64,000 nt of DNA from Hermatobates lingyangjiaoensis (GCA_026182355.1 JAPFBL010000068.1:1612001-1676000); one strand, 5' to 3'; shown: positions 1 through 12,785, numbered from the stretch's first letter. Program-made: numbers and translations. Notes: generated by a model not told the origin, from the sequence alone.

Positions 1-2460
1 TGTCCGTATATTGATTAAATAACTGGTGCTTTTTTTTTGGAACCTTTGTTTTAATTCTAGCCCGGTGTCAGGTGTGATCTGGTAATAGGGTTCTTGCTAA
101 TCGTATTCAAGATTACATGTTCAAATCTTAGTTGCGATCTTAGATTTTTCATGTGAGGAATGATAAACATGCCGAATCTCAGTGTGTGCAAAAAGTCGTC
201 GATTCAAAGCTATAAGGTGTCATTAAAGTTTGTTGTAATAAACTTTAAGATTGAAAGATTTATAATTAACCTCATCATGCAGCACTTCTACAACCAAAAG
301 AGGTGCTTGTTCACAAATAATCGACAGTTTTCATAGGACAACGCTAAAAGTAAAAGTCTATGGATGGGAGTTATGGAAACTAACAATACTTCTAAATCAG
401 TACCGTGCAGGAGTATAATAATGCATCCCTTACACTAAGAGTCTGATTGCATTCCTTTACTCTAGGAGACACGCAAAGGCTTAAAATACTCTTACATACC
501 AGAAAAAATAAATTTATTTTCCTTAATAAAACTAGGATATACAATGTCGTACAATATTATATTTAAGAATAGTGATATTAAAATAATATGCCAAACTAAT
601 TAATTTTGAAAAAACCTAGTTATCAAAATGACTTCAATTGTAGTGTCTTACTAAATTGTAAGTCGGCTATACTAAAACATTCCATAACTTATGAAACATG
701 TTCTATAGAGAGAAAGAAACAACTTTTTTAGACAACTAGTTCTGATTTGAGTATAAGCCTAAACCCGAACATTTAAAAATCGCCTAAGCACAATTCAGAC
801 GGATGAGAAAATAGTGAATAATATTTTAAGTTAGTTAGCAGATGGATGAACTGCTAATAAATAACCGTTTGGCATTTGTCTAATGAGGTTATCCTCTGAA
901 AGTTTAAAATGTTTGTCTTACTTGCTTGTCTACTGGCAGGCCCTTGAATGGGTGCCCTAGGCCACGGTCTTGTTGACCCTCTCCTTCTCCGACCCACTAA
1001 ACTGACTTACACAGCGACATTCTCAAAGTCGTCCTCCTTGCTTCAGTCTGTGTTACTCAACAATCACAATAACTGAAATATCCCTTTCTAGTTTTTAATA
1101 AACTGCCTAAAACTGGCGTGTTTTAAACAATTTACATAATTTTACAATTTTAATATAACACTATTACAAATTTGTACAATAATCTTGTTTATTTAATTTA
1201 GTAATTCTTTTATGGATTAATAAGGTGGTATACTGTTTTGTGGGATGACAGTTCTTATATATAACTTTATTATTAAACTGAATACATGAGTCTCTTCGCC
1301 ATCACTTGTCCTACTCTTCTCCTTTTAGTTGTTTCAAAAAATAATATAAATATAATATATAATATAAATTTTATAAACAATATAAAATAATATTCTTAGA
1401 TTTTTAGAAATTATAAGCGCTCTTGAAAAAATATCTCTCAATTTATTCATTTTAAGTACAATTTACCAAAAATTTTAGTTCTTAAAGACAGCCTACCATT
1501 TACCAATATGTGTTCATGGTTTCCTCATTCTTCCGATAGACCTTGTACTCATTTCTGGTGTTGATTTCACGTGACATACGTTTTGGTTAAGAAAACAGAT
1601 AAATATTTCAGGTATACTTTTAAATCTTTCCTTTGAATATTTGTAGCTGGCATTGCTGAGAGCAATTGACAATAATGACAGTATAAATAAAAACTCTGGA
1701 AAAAATAAAAGCAAACTGAATTTCAGTCTGTTTTTATATATTATTTAGTAATACAATCAGTCTATTTGTTGCCAACACAGTAACACATATAAACGGCAAA
1801 GTTCAGTCTCTAGAAGAAGGATGAAGGAATTCATTTTGTTCTTCTCTATTAATTAAGTTAATAAATCTTTTCGTATACCTATTATTTATTTTCAGGTTTA
1901 CCTGACGGTAATTAAACAATAGAAACGGTGACCTACGGGAAATTTTAGCAATTCTACCTTCTCACTATAGGCATATCGTTTGTGATATCAAGTGTGTTTC
2001 AAACTTTTTTGTTAATAACATTTCTTTGTGATTAACTCGCCCTTCAGCAAGAGCCTCTTGTTTCCCGACCTGAATAAGTGACTCACAACTTGTATTTAGA
2101 TTATTCTCAGTCTTATACAACACAACTTTCATCCCAACTAAGCAAAAAAATAGTATTAAACAAATTTACATTAATTTAGTATATTGTTCAATTGACCGAA
2201 AGAAAAGTTGGAATTTACGATAAAATCTAACTATATAGATGGAAATAAATAGTTCCCAGTGCATGATTGTCAACAAAGTTAACTGATCTAAGAATTAATT
2301 ATCTAAGAAAGTTTTACTATAATATTAATAATATGAAAGTCATAAGAAGAGCACTTTTAGAATAGGAGGGAAAGCGTTTTGTTGCCTAACTGATTTGTGT
2401 ATATATGTATACATACAAAACAAGATTTCACTGTAAACACGTGATTTTTATTTCACGGCA
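1..2460. other. AT-rich stretch with no recognisable gene
   Basis: No reading frame resembles a known protein. The longest frames are under 70 codons and low-complexity. A somewhat GC-richer, non-repetitive patch lies at about 930-1060. I see no further structure. Confidence 0.6.
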
Positions 2461-2634
2461 ACAAGAGGTTGATGTTTTATCCTAGCAAATTGACCGAATC
2501 CCGATTAAAGAACACACATATTCTATCAAATATTACTGAATCTGTTATATATATATATATATACTTTTTCGTTCGAAATACCGTTGGGTCTTCAACCGTT
2601 GCTGTACCAGTGCGCTTGCTTTCCCTCTCTTATC

Positions 2635-2668
2635 TCTCCTGGAGACGGTTCAAACCGAAAATTAGAGA
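2635..2668 (+). ncRNA. Decayed hammerhead-like motif, family E
   Basis: Layout TCTC, CTGGAGA, stem GGTT/AACC, GAA, AATT, A, GAGA. Stem I pairs TCTC with GAGA and stem III is the self-complementary AATT. The core box reads CTGGAGA instead of CTGANGA, so the essential A6 is lost and it should not cleave. It is followed by the GTAAGTGTG tail seen at other family E sites (48541, 63664). Confidence 0.5.
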
Positions 2669-2812
2669 CTGTAAGTGTGTGCTTTTGATTTCTCTATGTT
2701 TCTTTTGCTACATTGAACTATAGATATATATATCTACGTCCAAACCACAGTGATATCCAACACAATGACTAAAACCTTTCCGGTTTTACTATATCACTAT
2801 CAATATGAGTGA

Positions 2813-2855
2813 AACTCTGATGAAGACCTGTTGTCTTAGTTGAATGATCTTAGTC
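2813..2855 (+). ncRNA. Hammerhead-like motif, family A (degenerate)
   Basis: AACT, CTGATGA, imperfect stem II, GAA, TGATCT, T, AGTC. The core boxes are intact, but A15.1 of stem III is replaced by T and stem I has one mismatch. Probably inactive. It belongs to the same terminal repeat as 29409-29451. Confidence 0.5.
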
Positions 2856-2938
2856 ATATTTCTGAATTGAATTATGTGGTTCAAACGATGATAAACATAT
2901 ATATCAGCGTCCAAACCACAGTAAGAAATCAGAAAAAT

Positions 2939-2978
2939 GACTAAGATCTATCAACTATAAGTAGTCTTCGTCAGAGTC
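2939..2978 (-). ncRNA. Hammerhead-like motif, family A, minus strand
   Basis: The reverse complement reads GACT, CTGACGA, AGACT..., ending with AGATCT, T, AGTC. Stem I (GACT/AGTC) and the palindromic stem III are kept. The region between is diverged and the GAA box is altered. With the plus-strand copy at 2813-2855 it is in inverted orientation. Confidence 0.5.
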
Positions 2979-3227
2979 AAATCTCATTTGCCCGCTTGTT
3001 ACGGTTCAACAATTTCAGTCTTTTTTCTCAATTCTTACTGAGGTTTGAACTTTGATATATTTATATATCCGGTATCCACTTGAAAGGGTATTCAAAGATG
3101 GTTTTTTAAATTTAATTATTTTAATTTTTTATTATTTTTATTTTAATAATTTTCTGTTCATTTAAACAATTAACAATTAAGTTTCTCAAAGTTTTCAAAG
3201 TATATATATAACAAGAATTTCACATAA

Positions 3228-3430
3228 GTACGTGAAATAACAAACAATGATCAAACCACAAAATGAAAAGGGAAAACAAGACTAAGATGTTTCAATCGTA
3301 ACAAGCGGTCTTCGCCAGAGTCAAAAACCCAACTTATGACTCTGATGAAGACTGCTTGTTACGGTTGAAAGATCATAGTCTTGTTTTCCCTTTTCATATT
3401 GTGGTTTGATCATTGATATATGTATATATT
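3228..3430. repeat. Inverted pair of family A PLE terminal repeats
   Basis: Two copies of a roughly 90-bp terminal repeat face each other: minus-strand hammerhead at 3280-3322 and plus-strand at 3338-3380. Each is bounded by the GTGGTTTGATCATTGAT end motif that elsewhere leads into (TA)n. Both are damaged: the left has A6 to G (CTGGCGA), and the right lacks U16.1 (AGATCA for AGATCT). The arrangement matches the intact pair at 29371-29566. Confidence 0.75.
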
Positions 3431-3894
3431 GAAAAAGAAAAAAATCGAACAAAATCTCCTCATCTTTTCATAACTTATTAGGTCATTAAGTTTTTACATA
3501 ATGGCTAACTTCAAATGCCCGTTGAGCTACCAGTTACTATGTTGGGTTTACCAATTCTTTATAAAACAAGTCTCCACATAAACAGCTCTTACTAATAGTA
3601 TCTTATTCCACAAACTACTATTATTAGTTTTCATATTGAATAAATTAATTGTTCTCATTTTTCTAATTTATATTTGAGATTTACTTGAAGAAAAAGGCCA
3701 CATGTTGGAAACGATTTGTTTTATGAATAAAACATAATTAGAATTCCTAAGTATCAGAAATGTATATAATTTTCAGTATTGACATGATTAATTTATGTTT
3801 ACTTGTAGAAGCATATGATGAATATAAAAATATATTAAAATTGTTGACAGTCTAAAAATCTAATTAAATGTTACAGCCTATTAAACTAATGGGG

Positions 3895-4105
3895 CTGATA
3901 TGAAATAACAAGTCTGCAAGAGGAGTGGATGTTGAAAGCAAGTATAGGCATCGCGACGCGTCTTGATATCGCCAGCTTGATAGGGGGCAGGCAAGTCGAG
4001 TGATTGATCGAGTAGCTAAGATTGAACACAATTGTTAAGACTTCAAGCTACGATTAATCAGCTCAAAATCATATGACGTCATATCTGTATCAATCATTTC
4101 CACTT
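3895..4105. promoter_or_regulatory. Candidate cis-regulatory island with Exd/Hox-like and CRE sites
   Basis: A non-repetitive, GC-richer island. TGATTGATCG lies at 4001-4010. CGATTAATCA at 4051-4060 reads TGATTAATCG on the minus strand. GTATCAATCA at 4087-4096 reads TGATTGATAC on the minus strand. All match the Pbx/Exd-Hox dimer consensus TGATTDAT. A perfect 14-bp palindrome ATATGACGTCATAT (4071-4084) contains the full CRE TGACGTCA. Clustering within 100 bp is what suggests function. No reading frame is present. The regulatory role is inference. Confidence 0.4.
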
Positions 4106-4724
4106 CTATCCTAGTCTCTATTAAACACAATCTTTTTTTTTTCATTCTAGATATATTATACTATTATATTAAATTAAGTTTTATTACATAACAATTGGTT
4201 TTCTCATGGCTCCGTTATTATTTTTCTGCTCATGTCACACCTCTCATAACACTTAGAAATTATTTATCAAACATCAAAAAGTTGACTTTCTTGTCTGTTT
4301 TAGATTTACATACTAGCCAGTTCACACTCATTCCTGCTGAGTAATTTCTTCATGAGCTGACCAGAACAATTGAGTGATTTTTGCCGTGTTTCTCTCGTCA
4401 CCAATATCGTTTTCTTGTATTAGGGCACATACTTTTAAATGGCTGCCAACTCGTGGCACATAGCACCCTGATCCTCTGGAGATGAGTAAAAAGATTATCG
4501 TGTCTAATGGTAAGGTGACGAATTCAACAACAACCCAATTATAGCCATGTAGTGGGGAAAATTTCTGTTCAATGGGATGTGCCAGTTACGAGGAATTGCG
4601 CAATGTTTATGTTTGATGAAGCGACGTTTTGCTCTCTCAGACATAATCCTTTAAAAGCAGACCTTCATCTCTTGAATCGTATGGATAATTTTAAATCATC
4701 ATTCATCTTTCATAACAATAGTTT
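4106..4724. other. No recognisable feature
   Basis: AT-rich single-copy-looking sequence. A 73-codon frame overlapping 4552-4773 runs into the degenerate tandem repeat downstream and resembles no family I know. Confidence 0.5.
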
Positions 4725-4965
4725 AAGGCGCTCACTATTTATGACCACACTTATAGCAACACACTATTCTTGATCATAGCTTCTAGTAACGTGATATTCA
4801 AGACTATACTTAGGAGCACACTACTCATGACCTCATGGTGAAGCACTATGAATGGTTATAGCTTTTAGGGTCACACTATTCATACTATAGCTTACTATTT
4901 ACGACCATAGCTCATCGCAATACACTATTTATGATCGCAACTTGTGACAACACAGTATTTCTAAT
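4725..4965. repeat. Degenerate tandem minisatellite
   Basis: A diverged unit of about 30-36 bp of the form CACTATT-TATGACCATAGCT-GCAACA recurs about seven times (CACTATTTATGACC, CACTATTCTTGATC, CACTACTCATGACC, CACTATTCATAC, CACTATTTATGATC). Divergence between units is high, so it is old. Confidence 0.6.
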
Positions 4966-6395
4966 ATTTTTAATGATATTGAACAGGTATTATTATTTCA
5001 CTAAAGAGATGCTCTGCATTAGTATCATAAGTGTAGCATTGGCTTTAACAGTTAACGGAGATTATACCAACAACACATCATAAGTTAAAGTAGAATATAC
5101 CATATTCCTTCTAAAGTATCTTACAAAGTACGATATCTATCTTACATAAAGAAAGGGCATTTATTTCAAAAATGAAAAGTTGTTTTCCATCACTGAGTTA
5201 AGTTACACCTATTTAAAATTACACTCCGAAATATTGAGAAAATGTGAAACCAGTCGAACTTAGCAAGAAATTCCCAAAGTAAAATGACTGATTATTTTTA
5301 ATTGTAACTAAGAAATTAATAATATATTGAAATATTAACTAATATATTCTAAAAAAAAAAAAAAAGATACACCGACATCATCTTGGCGATGTTGTTCCTA
5401 CGCAGTGCCATCACCTGTTATATTTATGTAGTTTACTACGAAATTTAAAGAGAATAAAAAGATGTCAACTTTCATAGAAGTTAATTTATTGTTTACTTAA
5501 TAACGAACTAATAAAATGTAATCAAGTTTCATAACTAGTTTGATACTTCAACTTTACAAGTACAACCCTGTTTGCTCTAAATACAGTCTTTTCACTATCA
5601 ATGGTTGTATTAGGTTGAACAACAAATTTACAATGTTTCTTACATTAAACATCCAGATTAATGTTCTTATGATTTAAATGTTCTCGTTATTGTATTCAGT
5701 AGCTTGATTAAAAATATTCAATTCAATTATTTGGTTGAAAATAATAGAAGGTAATGTAGAAATATTATAACCATCCAAAGTAATATGTAATATAACTGTT
5801 CTAAACGTTTAAAAAAAAAACAAAAATTCTTCTTTAGGACATCGTTCAAATGTTGTAAATTATTAAAGCAGGATAAATATATTGAGATTTATAAAACGAA
5901 ACATCTGATAGGACAGTTATAATGAAACAAGAGGATTGTAAAACAAATGTGAAGTTTGGTATAGTGAAACTTCTTCAATTGCAAGAAGAAATCCGTCATC
6001 CACATTGCAAAATAAAATTGAAAGAATTGCTGAAAACTGAAAATGACGGAATGTATTGGTCATCGTCAGTTTTTAGTAATAAAAATGTATGATGGATTAG
6101 CACCACAAACATACGGGTCAGTAACATTGATCAAGACAGGATAGTCCTTAAGCTCTATGCTAGCGTTTTTAGGCAGTACTATTCATGAAATTTCTAAATA
6201 TTTATAGAAAAACATCTCATCTATGTTACGCGCAACATGAATTAAATGTTAAAAACACACAAAAATTCATAGTAGCTCTCTGAATTCAAGTATTATTTGA
6301 TAATGTTTTTATTTCTCTTTATCTTAATCACTGTTGTCAAACATAACATTTAATCTAGCATTGGATTAGCAAATAAGCAATGCAAACAATTATAG
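4966..6395. other. No recognisable feature
   Basis: AT-rich DNA with short homopolymers (A14 near 5352). No coding similarity or repeat family recognised. Confidence 0.5.
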
Positions 6396-6399
6396 CAAT

Positions 6400-6750
6400 G
6401 TGGTCATGTCGAAGAAGGTTTATCTAGATATACTAGGTCTGATGTGTGAAAGATGGTGGTTTTCACTTATTGTTGTTAACAATGCCATTGTAGTATTCAT
6501 AGATAGTATTAACAAACCTGTTTGCAAATTCAATGTTTTTAAGTTATACGGCAATGATTTATTTCTAACTATTCAAAAAAAAAAGGAGAGCGAGGAACAT
6601 GTTTTAAGTATTTTTAATTCATTTTACAACCGTTTATTGGAAAACGGTTTTTCAATTTGTAGGAAGTCAGCGTTTTATTTAAAACTAATACGTAGTGAAA
6701 GTGACAGTGTTTTAGAAACTAGTGTAGAAAACCTTCTAGAAGTGAAATAA
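6400..6750 (+). pseudogene. PLE reverse transcriptase fragment (palm and thumb)
   Basis: A 116-codon open frame aligns by eye to the catalytic part of Penelope-like RT. The metal-binding YVDD motif is represented by YGND (KLYGNDLFL), followed by the usual IFNSFYNRL (helix after the catalytic motif) and LKLIRSESDSVLETSV, which corresponds to the PLE segment preceding YRKPT. One catalytic Asp is kept and the first is Asn, so the enzyme would be impaired. The decayed GIY-YIG portion of the same element lies downstream at 6900-7430. The fragment lacks the RT N-terminal half. What I see is motif order; the family assignment is from knowledge of PLE proteins. Confidence 0.65.
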
Positions 6751-6899
6751 TCCTAATGATAGACATTCATCTTATGCAATAAATCGAAAAGTGAATAAGT
6801 TACACAATCTCAAATAATTGTGTAAATAATTTATTTAAAAAATAATTTATATCAGAACTTCTTGTCCTGTAATAAAAATAAAAGAAATGTAAAAGTATT

Positions 6900-7430
6900 A
6901 TTGTAGAAAAATGCTTACCCAAATATTTTAATCAAGTTTTGTTCTTGTAGATATATAAAATTACAACTAGAACATAAAAAGGAAGAAATATTTCAAATTT
7001 TCATAAATGAGGGATCATCTAAATTCCTTAAATGAAGAATTTGAAGTAATTCTAACCTTTCATAATGAACAAGTGAAATAAATTTAATTTAAAATAAAAA
7101 TTGAGGAAGGCACTGAAAAGTAATCTAACTTTAATTTTGAATGTTAAAATTTTGATAAAAATACTATGGAGAAACGAGCGACTATTTCTAAAAAAAACAA
7201 GTATGTATATAAACTTTGTTATTCAATACGAACAAATAAAATTAATGCAACTTCCCTTGATGTAACTAAAACTTGATTTTACTCTTTAAAAGAACGTTAC
7301 AATTTTGTTATAAATAAAGAACAGGGGGAACAGAGAAGAAAAACATTTATATTAATTATAAAAGTGACGTATCAAGTTTGAATTGTTTATATTCAAGTGT
7401 ATTAAATCGATTTCCCAAGAAGTTTCTATA
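6900..7430 (+). pseudogene. Decayed PLE linker and GIY-YIG endonuclease
   Basis: Nucleotide similarity to the intact frame at 26437-27156 runs in order. AGAAATATTTCAAATTTTCA matches the RYFKFPF segment, AAATAAAATTAATGCAAC matches the KKINATA segment, GAACAGAGAAGAAAAACATT matches EHRRRTL, and TTTATATTCAAGTGTATTAA matches the SVYSSIL end. Multiple frameshifts and stops make it non-coding. Together with 6400-6750 this is one old PLE copy of the same family as the palindrome. Confidence 0.65.
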
Positions 7431-9404
7431 TTATAGTTAAATAAACTATGTTTTGATTTTTAAATATTGTTAATTTTGGGTGCCACTGAAACTGAACTCA
7501 GTTTCTTAGTTGCTTATGTATTCCCTGTAACAAAACTTGTTACCATCAGTGCACTGTAAGATCCGTTGGTAAACAATGCCCCTTCATATTAATATTTATT
7601 ACTCTTTCATTATAAAATAAATAGTTTTTTATTTTCAAATAGTATTACTTCGGAACTTCGTTTTCCTTGTTAATAATTTCCTTATGTATATTTCTTTAAA
7701 CACGAAATAACTAACTCTATGTTTGTTATATGTCTGAATAGTTGATTTTTTTAAATAATATTTTTCTCTTATTTTTTAGGCCTTTGAGCAATGTTATAAA
7801 TTAAATTAAAAGTTGATATTTGAGGGCTTGATTTGAAACTGGAAGACCCTGATTCATTTTAGATCAATTCTATTAGACGATCGATCGCCCTTCGAATTGT
7901 TTATAAATACCAATAATCTTTTAAACCACATTGAGGAATTTAGAAATAATTACAACATTTTCTGACTTAGCAAAAGGTCTTGTCAGAGTCACAAAATTGT
8001 ATTCAGTTGTTGACCGGTCAGAGTCAGAGTCACATATTGTTTTCATTTTCTGATCAGCATCGTCGAAGTCCAGTTGTCTTGTCGGAAGATGTTAATCTTT
8101 ATTCTTATTTGTTATCACTATGTTTAGACGTTGATTCTTATTTTACAACAATTATATTGGTAATACATAATCTTGTTCAAAATAAGTTCAACAAAATACA
8201 AAGTTACCTCAGATTAGATTAATGAAAGAGCAACTGATTTCGAGATCTGTTTAGAATCCGCGGGTAAAGTGTGCTTTTGTTCTTTTTGCTAATATAAGGT
8301 GTAGGTTGTTAACCAATTAAAGGTCTATAATTAGAACGCGTTGACGCCTTGTATGTGTGTACCAGGTGATATTGACACGGTGTCTCTTTACATTGCCACC
8401 ATTTCTTGACTGAAGACAAATATATGTTGCAATTCAAGGTAATCAGTCCCTCCCACACATATGACTCATGCGAAAAAAACCTCATTCAAAAGGAATTCCT
8501 TTGTTACTCATAACTTTGCTAGCTTTCTGCAATCTTATTTGTTTTTCGCATATCTCATACTCCACTACACGCGGTTTTGCTACATTCATTTGAGATTTCT
8601 TTCAAATGAAAGTAGTGATTTCCTCTTGTAGGAGGAACAAAAGTAGCAAATTTGTTTAATTTGCGGGTGGGATCAGACAATGGATTTGAAAACACAAAGA
8701 AAGTATATCATAAATATAGAAATATACAAACATAAAATACAGATAACCTAATAAACGAACAAACCGCCAAACAGATTTAATAATCAAACTAATAATAAAC
8801 ATGAAAAGAAGCCAGGGTGGACATGGCAACGACGACTTAAATTATAAAAGATTAAAACAGAATAAAAATAAATTACAATAAAATATAACAAAGATAGGTA
8901 ACTGAGGCATAGATTGGTACTATTGGATTTTGTAGGTATTTCTGTCTCTGGACATTTATACACGAAGCCGGATGGGCTTCGTTATAACACCTGTTTAACT
9001 CTATGAAGAAGACAGAAGGCACGAGGACATTTTATAATAATATTATATTTAATAACCTTTGTAGTACTAACAGTATGCATGTATTTAGCAAATGAAGTAA
9101 TTCACAAAACTGTTAACGCAAAAATCAAAAAACACTCCTAAGAATAGATAAAGTTACATAATTAAATGGCAATTAAATCAATTTGTTAAAATTACTCTAA
9201 CTATAAAGACCTTGGAACTTGTTTTGTTGAACAAACTATTTTATGAATGGAAACTAATATATGAAATGGAAACATTCGTTTGGATCACCATTTGTACCAT
9301 TTGTAGTGATAATTGAAAAAAGCATTTTCACATGTTTATTAAAACAAATTAATCTAATTAAATGTGTTAGGCTTACACATTTTAAGGGCACTAAATCTAT
9401 TTCT
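7431..9404. other. Mostly unrecognised DNA with a faint family A terminal remnant
   Basis: Around 7950-7993 the minus strand reads GTGACTCTGACAAGACC, resembling the start of the family A hammerhead repeat with a broken core. A small frame at 7980-8222 resembles nothing I know. The rest, including a GC-richer patch at 8230-8480, has no recognised feature. Confidence 0.45.
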
Positions 9405-9532
9405 TTTATGATTTTTACTTTACTATAAGTAAAGTATAGTGATCGTGAAAAAATTCGATCTCGAGATTTTGACGGAATTACATGTTTTGAGGTACCAGAA
9501 GTCGTTTTATGACGTTTTTACGATGATGTCTG

Positions 9533-9567
9533 TGTGTGGGTGGGTGGGTGGGTGGGTGGGTGGTGTG
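9533..9567 (+). repeat. (GGTG)n microsatellite
   Basis: An uninterrupted GGGT/GGTG array within the element at 9405-11849. The G runs are three long and could support G-quadruplex formation. Confidence 0.9.
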
Positions 9568-10231
9568 TTAGCATTGCTTGTTACCACGCTACGGTCCAGA
9601 ATCTTTGATGGATCAAGTTGATATTTTACACAAAAATGGGCCCCATTTAGACGAAGACCCCTATTGTTTGGGAAGAATTATGCATGATGGGACAGTCACT
9701 TTTTTTGCCAAAAACCGTTTTTTTTTAAACATTTATTTCTCCTAAACTGATAACCCTAGAGTTTTGAAATTTTGACATTATCTTTGAAGTTAACAAATCA
9801 ACAAACGAAAAATATATTCAGAATTTTAAGACAAACAGAAAATATTTTTTTTTTAATAAAATGTAAAAATTTTGACTTATAATTCAATCTCAAACCTTGT
9901 GAGAGCGATACAAGCCATACTGTTTGACGGACAAAAATGAGACTATGCCTACAAATAGAACATTATGTGTAGAATGAGTTGAGATATTTTTTTTCAAAAT
10001 TACATTCGTTAATGGGGCGTTACAGTACGATTTGTGTTTTCAGAAAATGTTTTTTTGACGCTAAACAGCTCGTTAAAAAATAATGAAAATTTGACCAAAA
10101 ATGGAACAAAAAATTAAGCAATTCATACAAAAAAAATCATGAAGTTTGAATTACGGGAAAGAGCAATAACGATATAAAAACTGTTTGTTTATGCTAGACT
10201 AAGAGATCACCTGCTATACTTGTCGAATTTT

Positions 10232-11849
10232 TTGTATTTTTTTACATTGTTTACATTGACTTAGAAATTTTTTGAGCTAATCCACTGAGATAAAATTGAT
10301 GTTTCTAATGGAAAAATGAAAATATATTATTGACTTATAAGAGATGTAAGAGGAATAATATTGTGCAGGTAAATGATAACACTCATTAAAAAAAAATTCG
10401 TATATATGTTATTTGACAAAGGGGAAGGAAAATGATCTTATTAAATACTAAGAAGCCATAAAATGCAAAGTATAATAATTCTGTTAAAAACCAAAAATGT
10501 AAAAGATAATTCAAAATATGAATCTTTCGTTTAGAGATTAATAACTGTAATTATCGTACATCTTTAATTAACAATTCACCTTAAAACAACATTTTCTTCG
10601 CTGTTTAAGATGTTTTTCAGAGAAAAAAAGGGTATTTTACTGTTTCAAATTTGAAAATTTTACATTAATATTCAATGTAGAAGGATGTCAAGTAAACGAT
10701 GTAAGAAATCTACTGGCTATTTGAACAATAGCCATGTTCTCTTGTAGGCTAATATTTCGTTTCAAGAAATGTTCACATTGTTTTTTCAAAAATGTTATTA
10801 CTGCTGTAGTTATACTAATGAAATTATTTGCAAATAATAAATTATTTGTGATGTACAAAAATAAGCTTATAAATTGATATGTCCTTCAATCACTATCTGT
10901 ACTACCTCACGAATGCAATGCTAATAATTATATCCCATTTAGATATTTATGTTATGCTTAAATAATACGTTATGTTTTATATACTCAAGAAATTTGACAT
11001 TGAGTTACTTATAGTAAAGTAGAGTGTAGGCCACTCCAGATTTTTTTACATTGTTTACATTGACTTAGAAATTTTTTGAGCGAATCCACTGAGATAAAAT
11101 TGATGTTTCTAATGGAAAAATGAAAATATACTCGTATTATTGACTTATAAGAGATGTAAGAGGAATAATATTGTGCAGGTAAATGATAACACTCAATAAA
11201 AAAAATTCGTATATATGTTATTTGACAAAGGGGAAGGAAAATGATCTTATTAAATACTAAGAAGCCATAAAATGCAAAGTATAATAATTCTGTTAAAAAC
11301 CAAAAATGTAAAAGATAATTCAAAATTGAAATCTTTCGTTTAGAGATTAATAACTGTAATTATCGTACATCTTTAATTAACAAATCACCTTAAAACAACA
11401 TTTTCTTCGCTGTTTAAGAAGTTTTTCAGAGAAAAAAAGGGTATTTTACTGTTTCAAATTTGAAAATTTTACATTAATATTCAATGTAGAAGGATGTCAA
11501 GTAAACGATGTAAGAAATCTACTGGCTATTTGAACAATAGCCATGTTCTCTTGTAGGATACTATTTCGTTTTAAGAAATGTTCACTTTGGTTTTTCAAAA
11601 ATGTTATTACTGCTGTAGTTATAATAATGAAATTATTTGCAAATAATAAATTATTTGTGATGTACAAAAATAAGCTTATAAATTGATATGTCCTTCAATC
11701 ACTATCTGTACTACCTCAGGAATGACAGGCTAATAATTATATCCCATTTAGATGTTTACGTTATGCTTAAATGAGACGTTATGTTTTATATACTCAAGAA
11801 ATTTGACATTGAGTTACTTATAGTAAAGTAGAGTGTAGGCCACTCCAGA
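10232..11849. repeat. Tandem duplication, about 804-809 bp period
   Basis: Copy 1 (10232-11040) and copy 2 (11041-11849) are nearly identical. Differences include a 5-bp CTCGT-type insertion near 11131 and a few substitutions. Each copy ends with the end motif GTAGGCCACTCCAGA. Frames on the minus strand in copy 2 (11009-11323) are chance openings of this AT-rich repeat. Confidence 0.9.
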
Positions 11850-12599
11850 TTTTTTTCTCGTGGATGTGTGGTTCTCAAATGAATATATTGTTAACAATCT
11901 ACATGTGGCACCTTTTAATAAATATCAGCCACAGATACAGAGTGCTTGGTTTGATACAGTCTCTGTATGATTAAAAAGCATAGAAAAGGCACTCTTTTAC
12001 GCTTTATTCCAACTAGGTACCAATCTCAAACCTTTCCTTTCTGATTCTAGAAAACTAAACTTTATTGTATTTATTCTGCTAATATATAATGCATGTCACA
12101 AATTTTGTGTACTTGAAGCATAGGCAGAATAAATATTACACTAAAAATAACAGCTGTTCGGTTCTATCTGCAGTAGTTTGTCAGATTGTTTTAGAAAAAT
12201 GACACATTTTTGTTATAGCTGATAAAAAGATAGTCTTTTAAATTAGCTCAATCTTTTTAAAATTGCTATAATCAGTTTGAAATGGAATTTAATTATACAG
12301 TTCACGATAGTCATATTAAAATAAATCCAACATTGAATTGGTTGTCAGCTAGTTGATATGTTTACTTATATTAAATTTAAGTATAGTCAAATACAGGTTT
12401 TTATTGATTGCAGTTTTATTGTGAATCCAGGACTAATATATTATTTTTATTTATCTTTGATTTGTGCTAGCCCTTGAGTTATATCTATCGTGCAGCAAGT
12501 TGTGTTAAAGAGTAGTGTCTAAGTCAGTTTTGAGGACAAAGGATACGTTAGCTAAATGTCAAACTGGCTGCATTGGGTCAAATTGATACCAATATAATA
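11850..12599. other. No recognisable feature
   Basis: AT-rich DNA. No coding similarity or repeat family recognised. Confidence 0.5.
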
Positions 12600-12785
12600 A
12601 AGCAATTGCAAGTGAGAGAGAAGCGACGTGAGGGTGGGGTAATATGCCGGAGTGATTTAGTGACCGCGGACATCGATTCCGACCACCCCGAATGATGCAT
12701 CGTCCTGCTGTTGCAATTACTTCACTGCAAGGGGATGGGCTGCACGCACCAAATATCCCCTCTCACTCAAATAACCAACTTTTAT
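12600..12785. promoter_or_regulatory. GC-richer non-coding island
   Basis: A compositional island in AT-rich DNA with no frame and no repeat relative in the window. It contains GTGATTTAGTGACC and TTGCAATTACTTCACTGCAA (an interrupted inverted repeat TTGCA...TGCAA). A conserved regulatory element is a possibility only. Confidence 0.25.

Larger units (their letters stand above)
9405..11849. mobile_element. Unclassified TIR-type element with tandem internal duplication
   Basis: The left end carries TACTTTACTATAAGTAA (about 9417). The right end carries its inverted counterpart TTACTTATAGTAAAGTA followed by GAGTGTAGGCCACTCCAGA (about 11810-11849), which suggests terminal inverted repeats. A second left end (ACTTTACTATAAGTAAATTATGG... 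GATCTCAAGATTTTAAC) occurs at 13421. No transposase frame is visible, and I cannot name a superfamily. The interior is AT-rich with poly-T tracts. Confidence 0.5.

Noticed and set aside
11009..11323. 104-codon minus-strand gene
   Set aside because: Lies across the tandem duplication junction; the equivalent frame in the other copy is not preserved.
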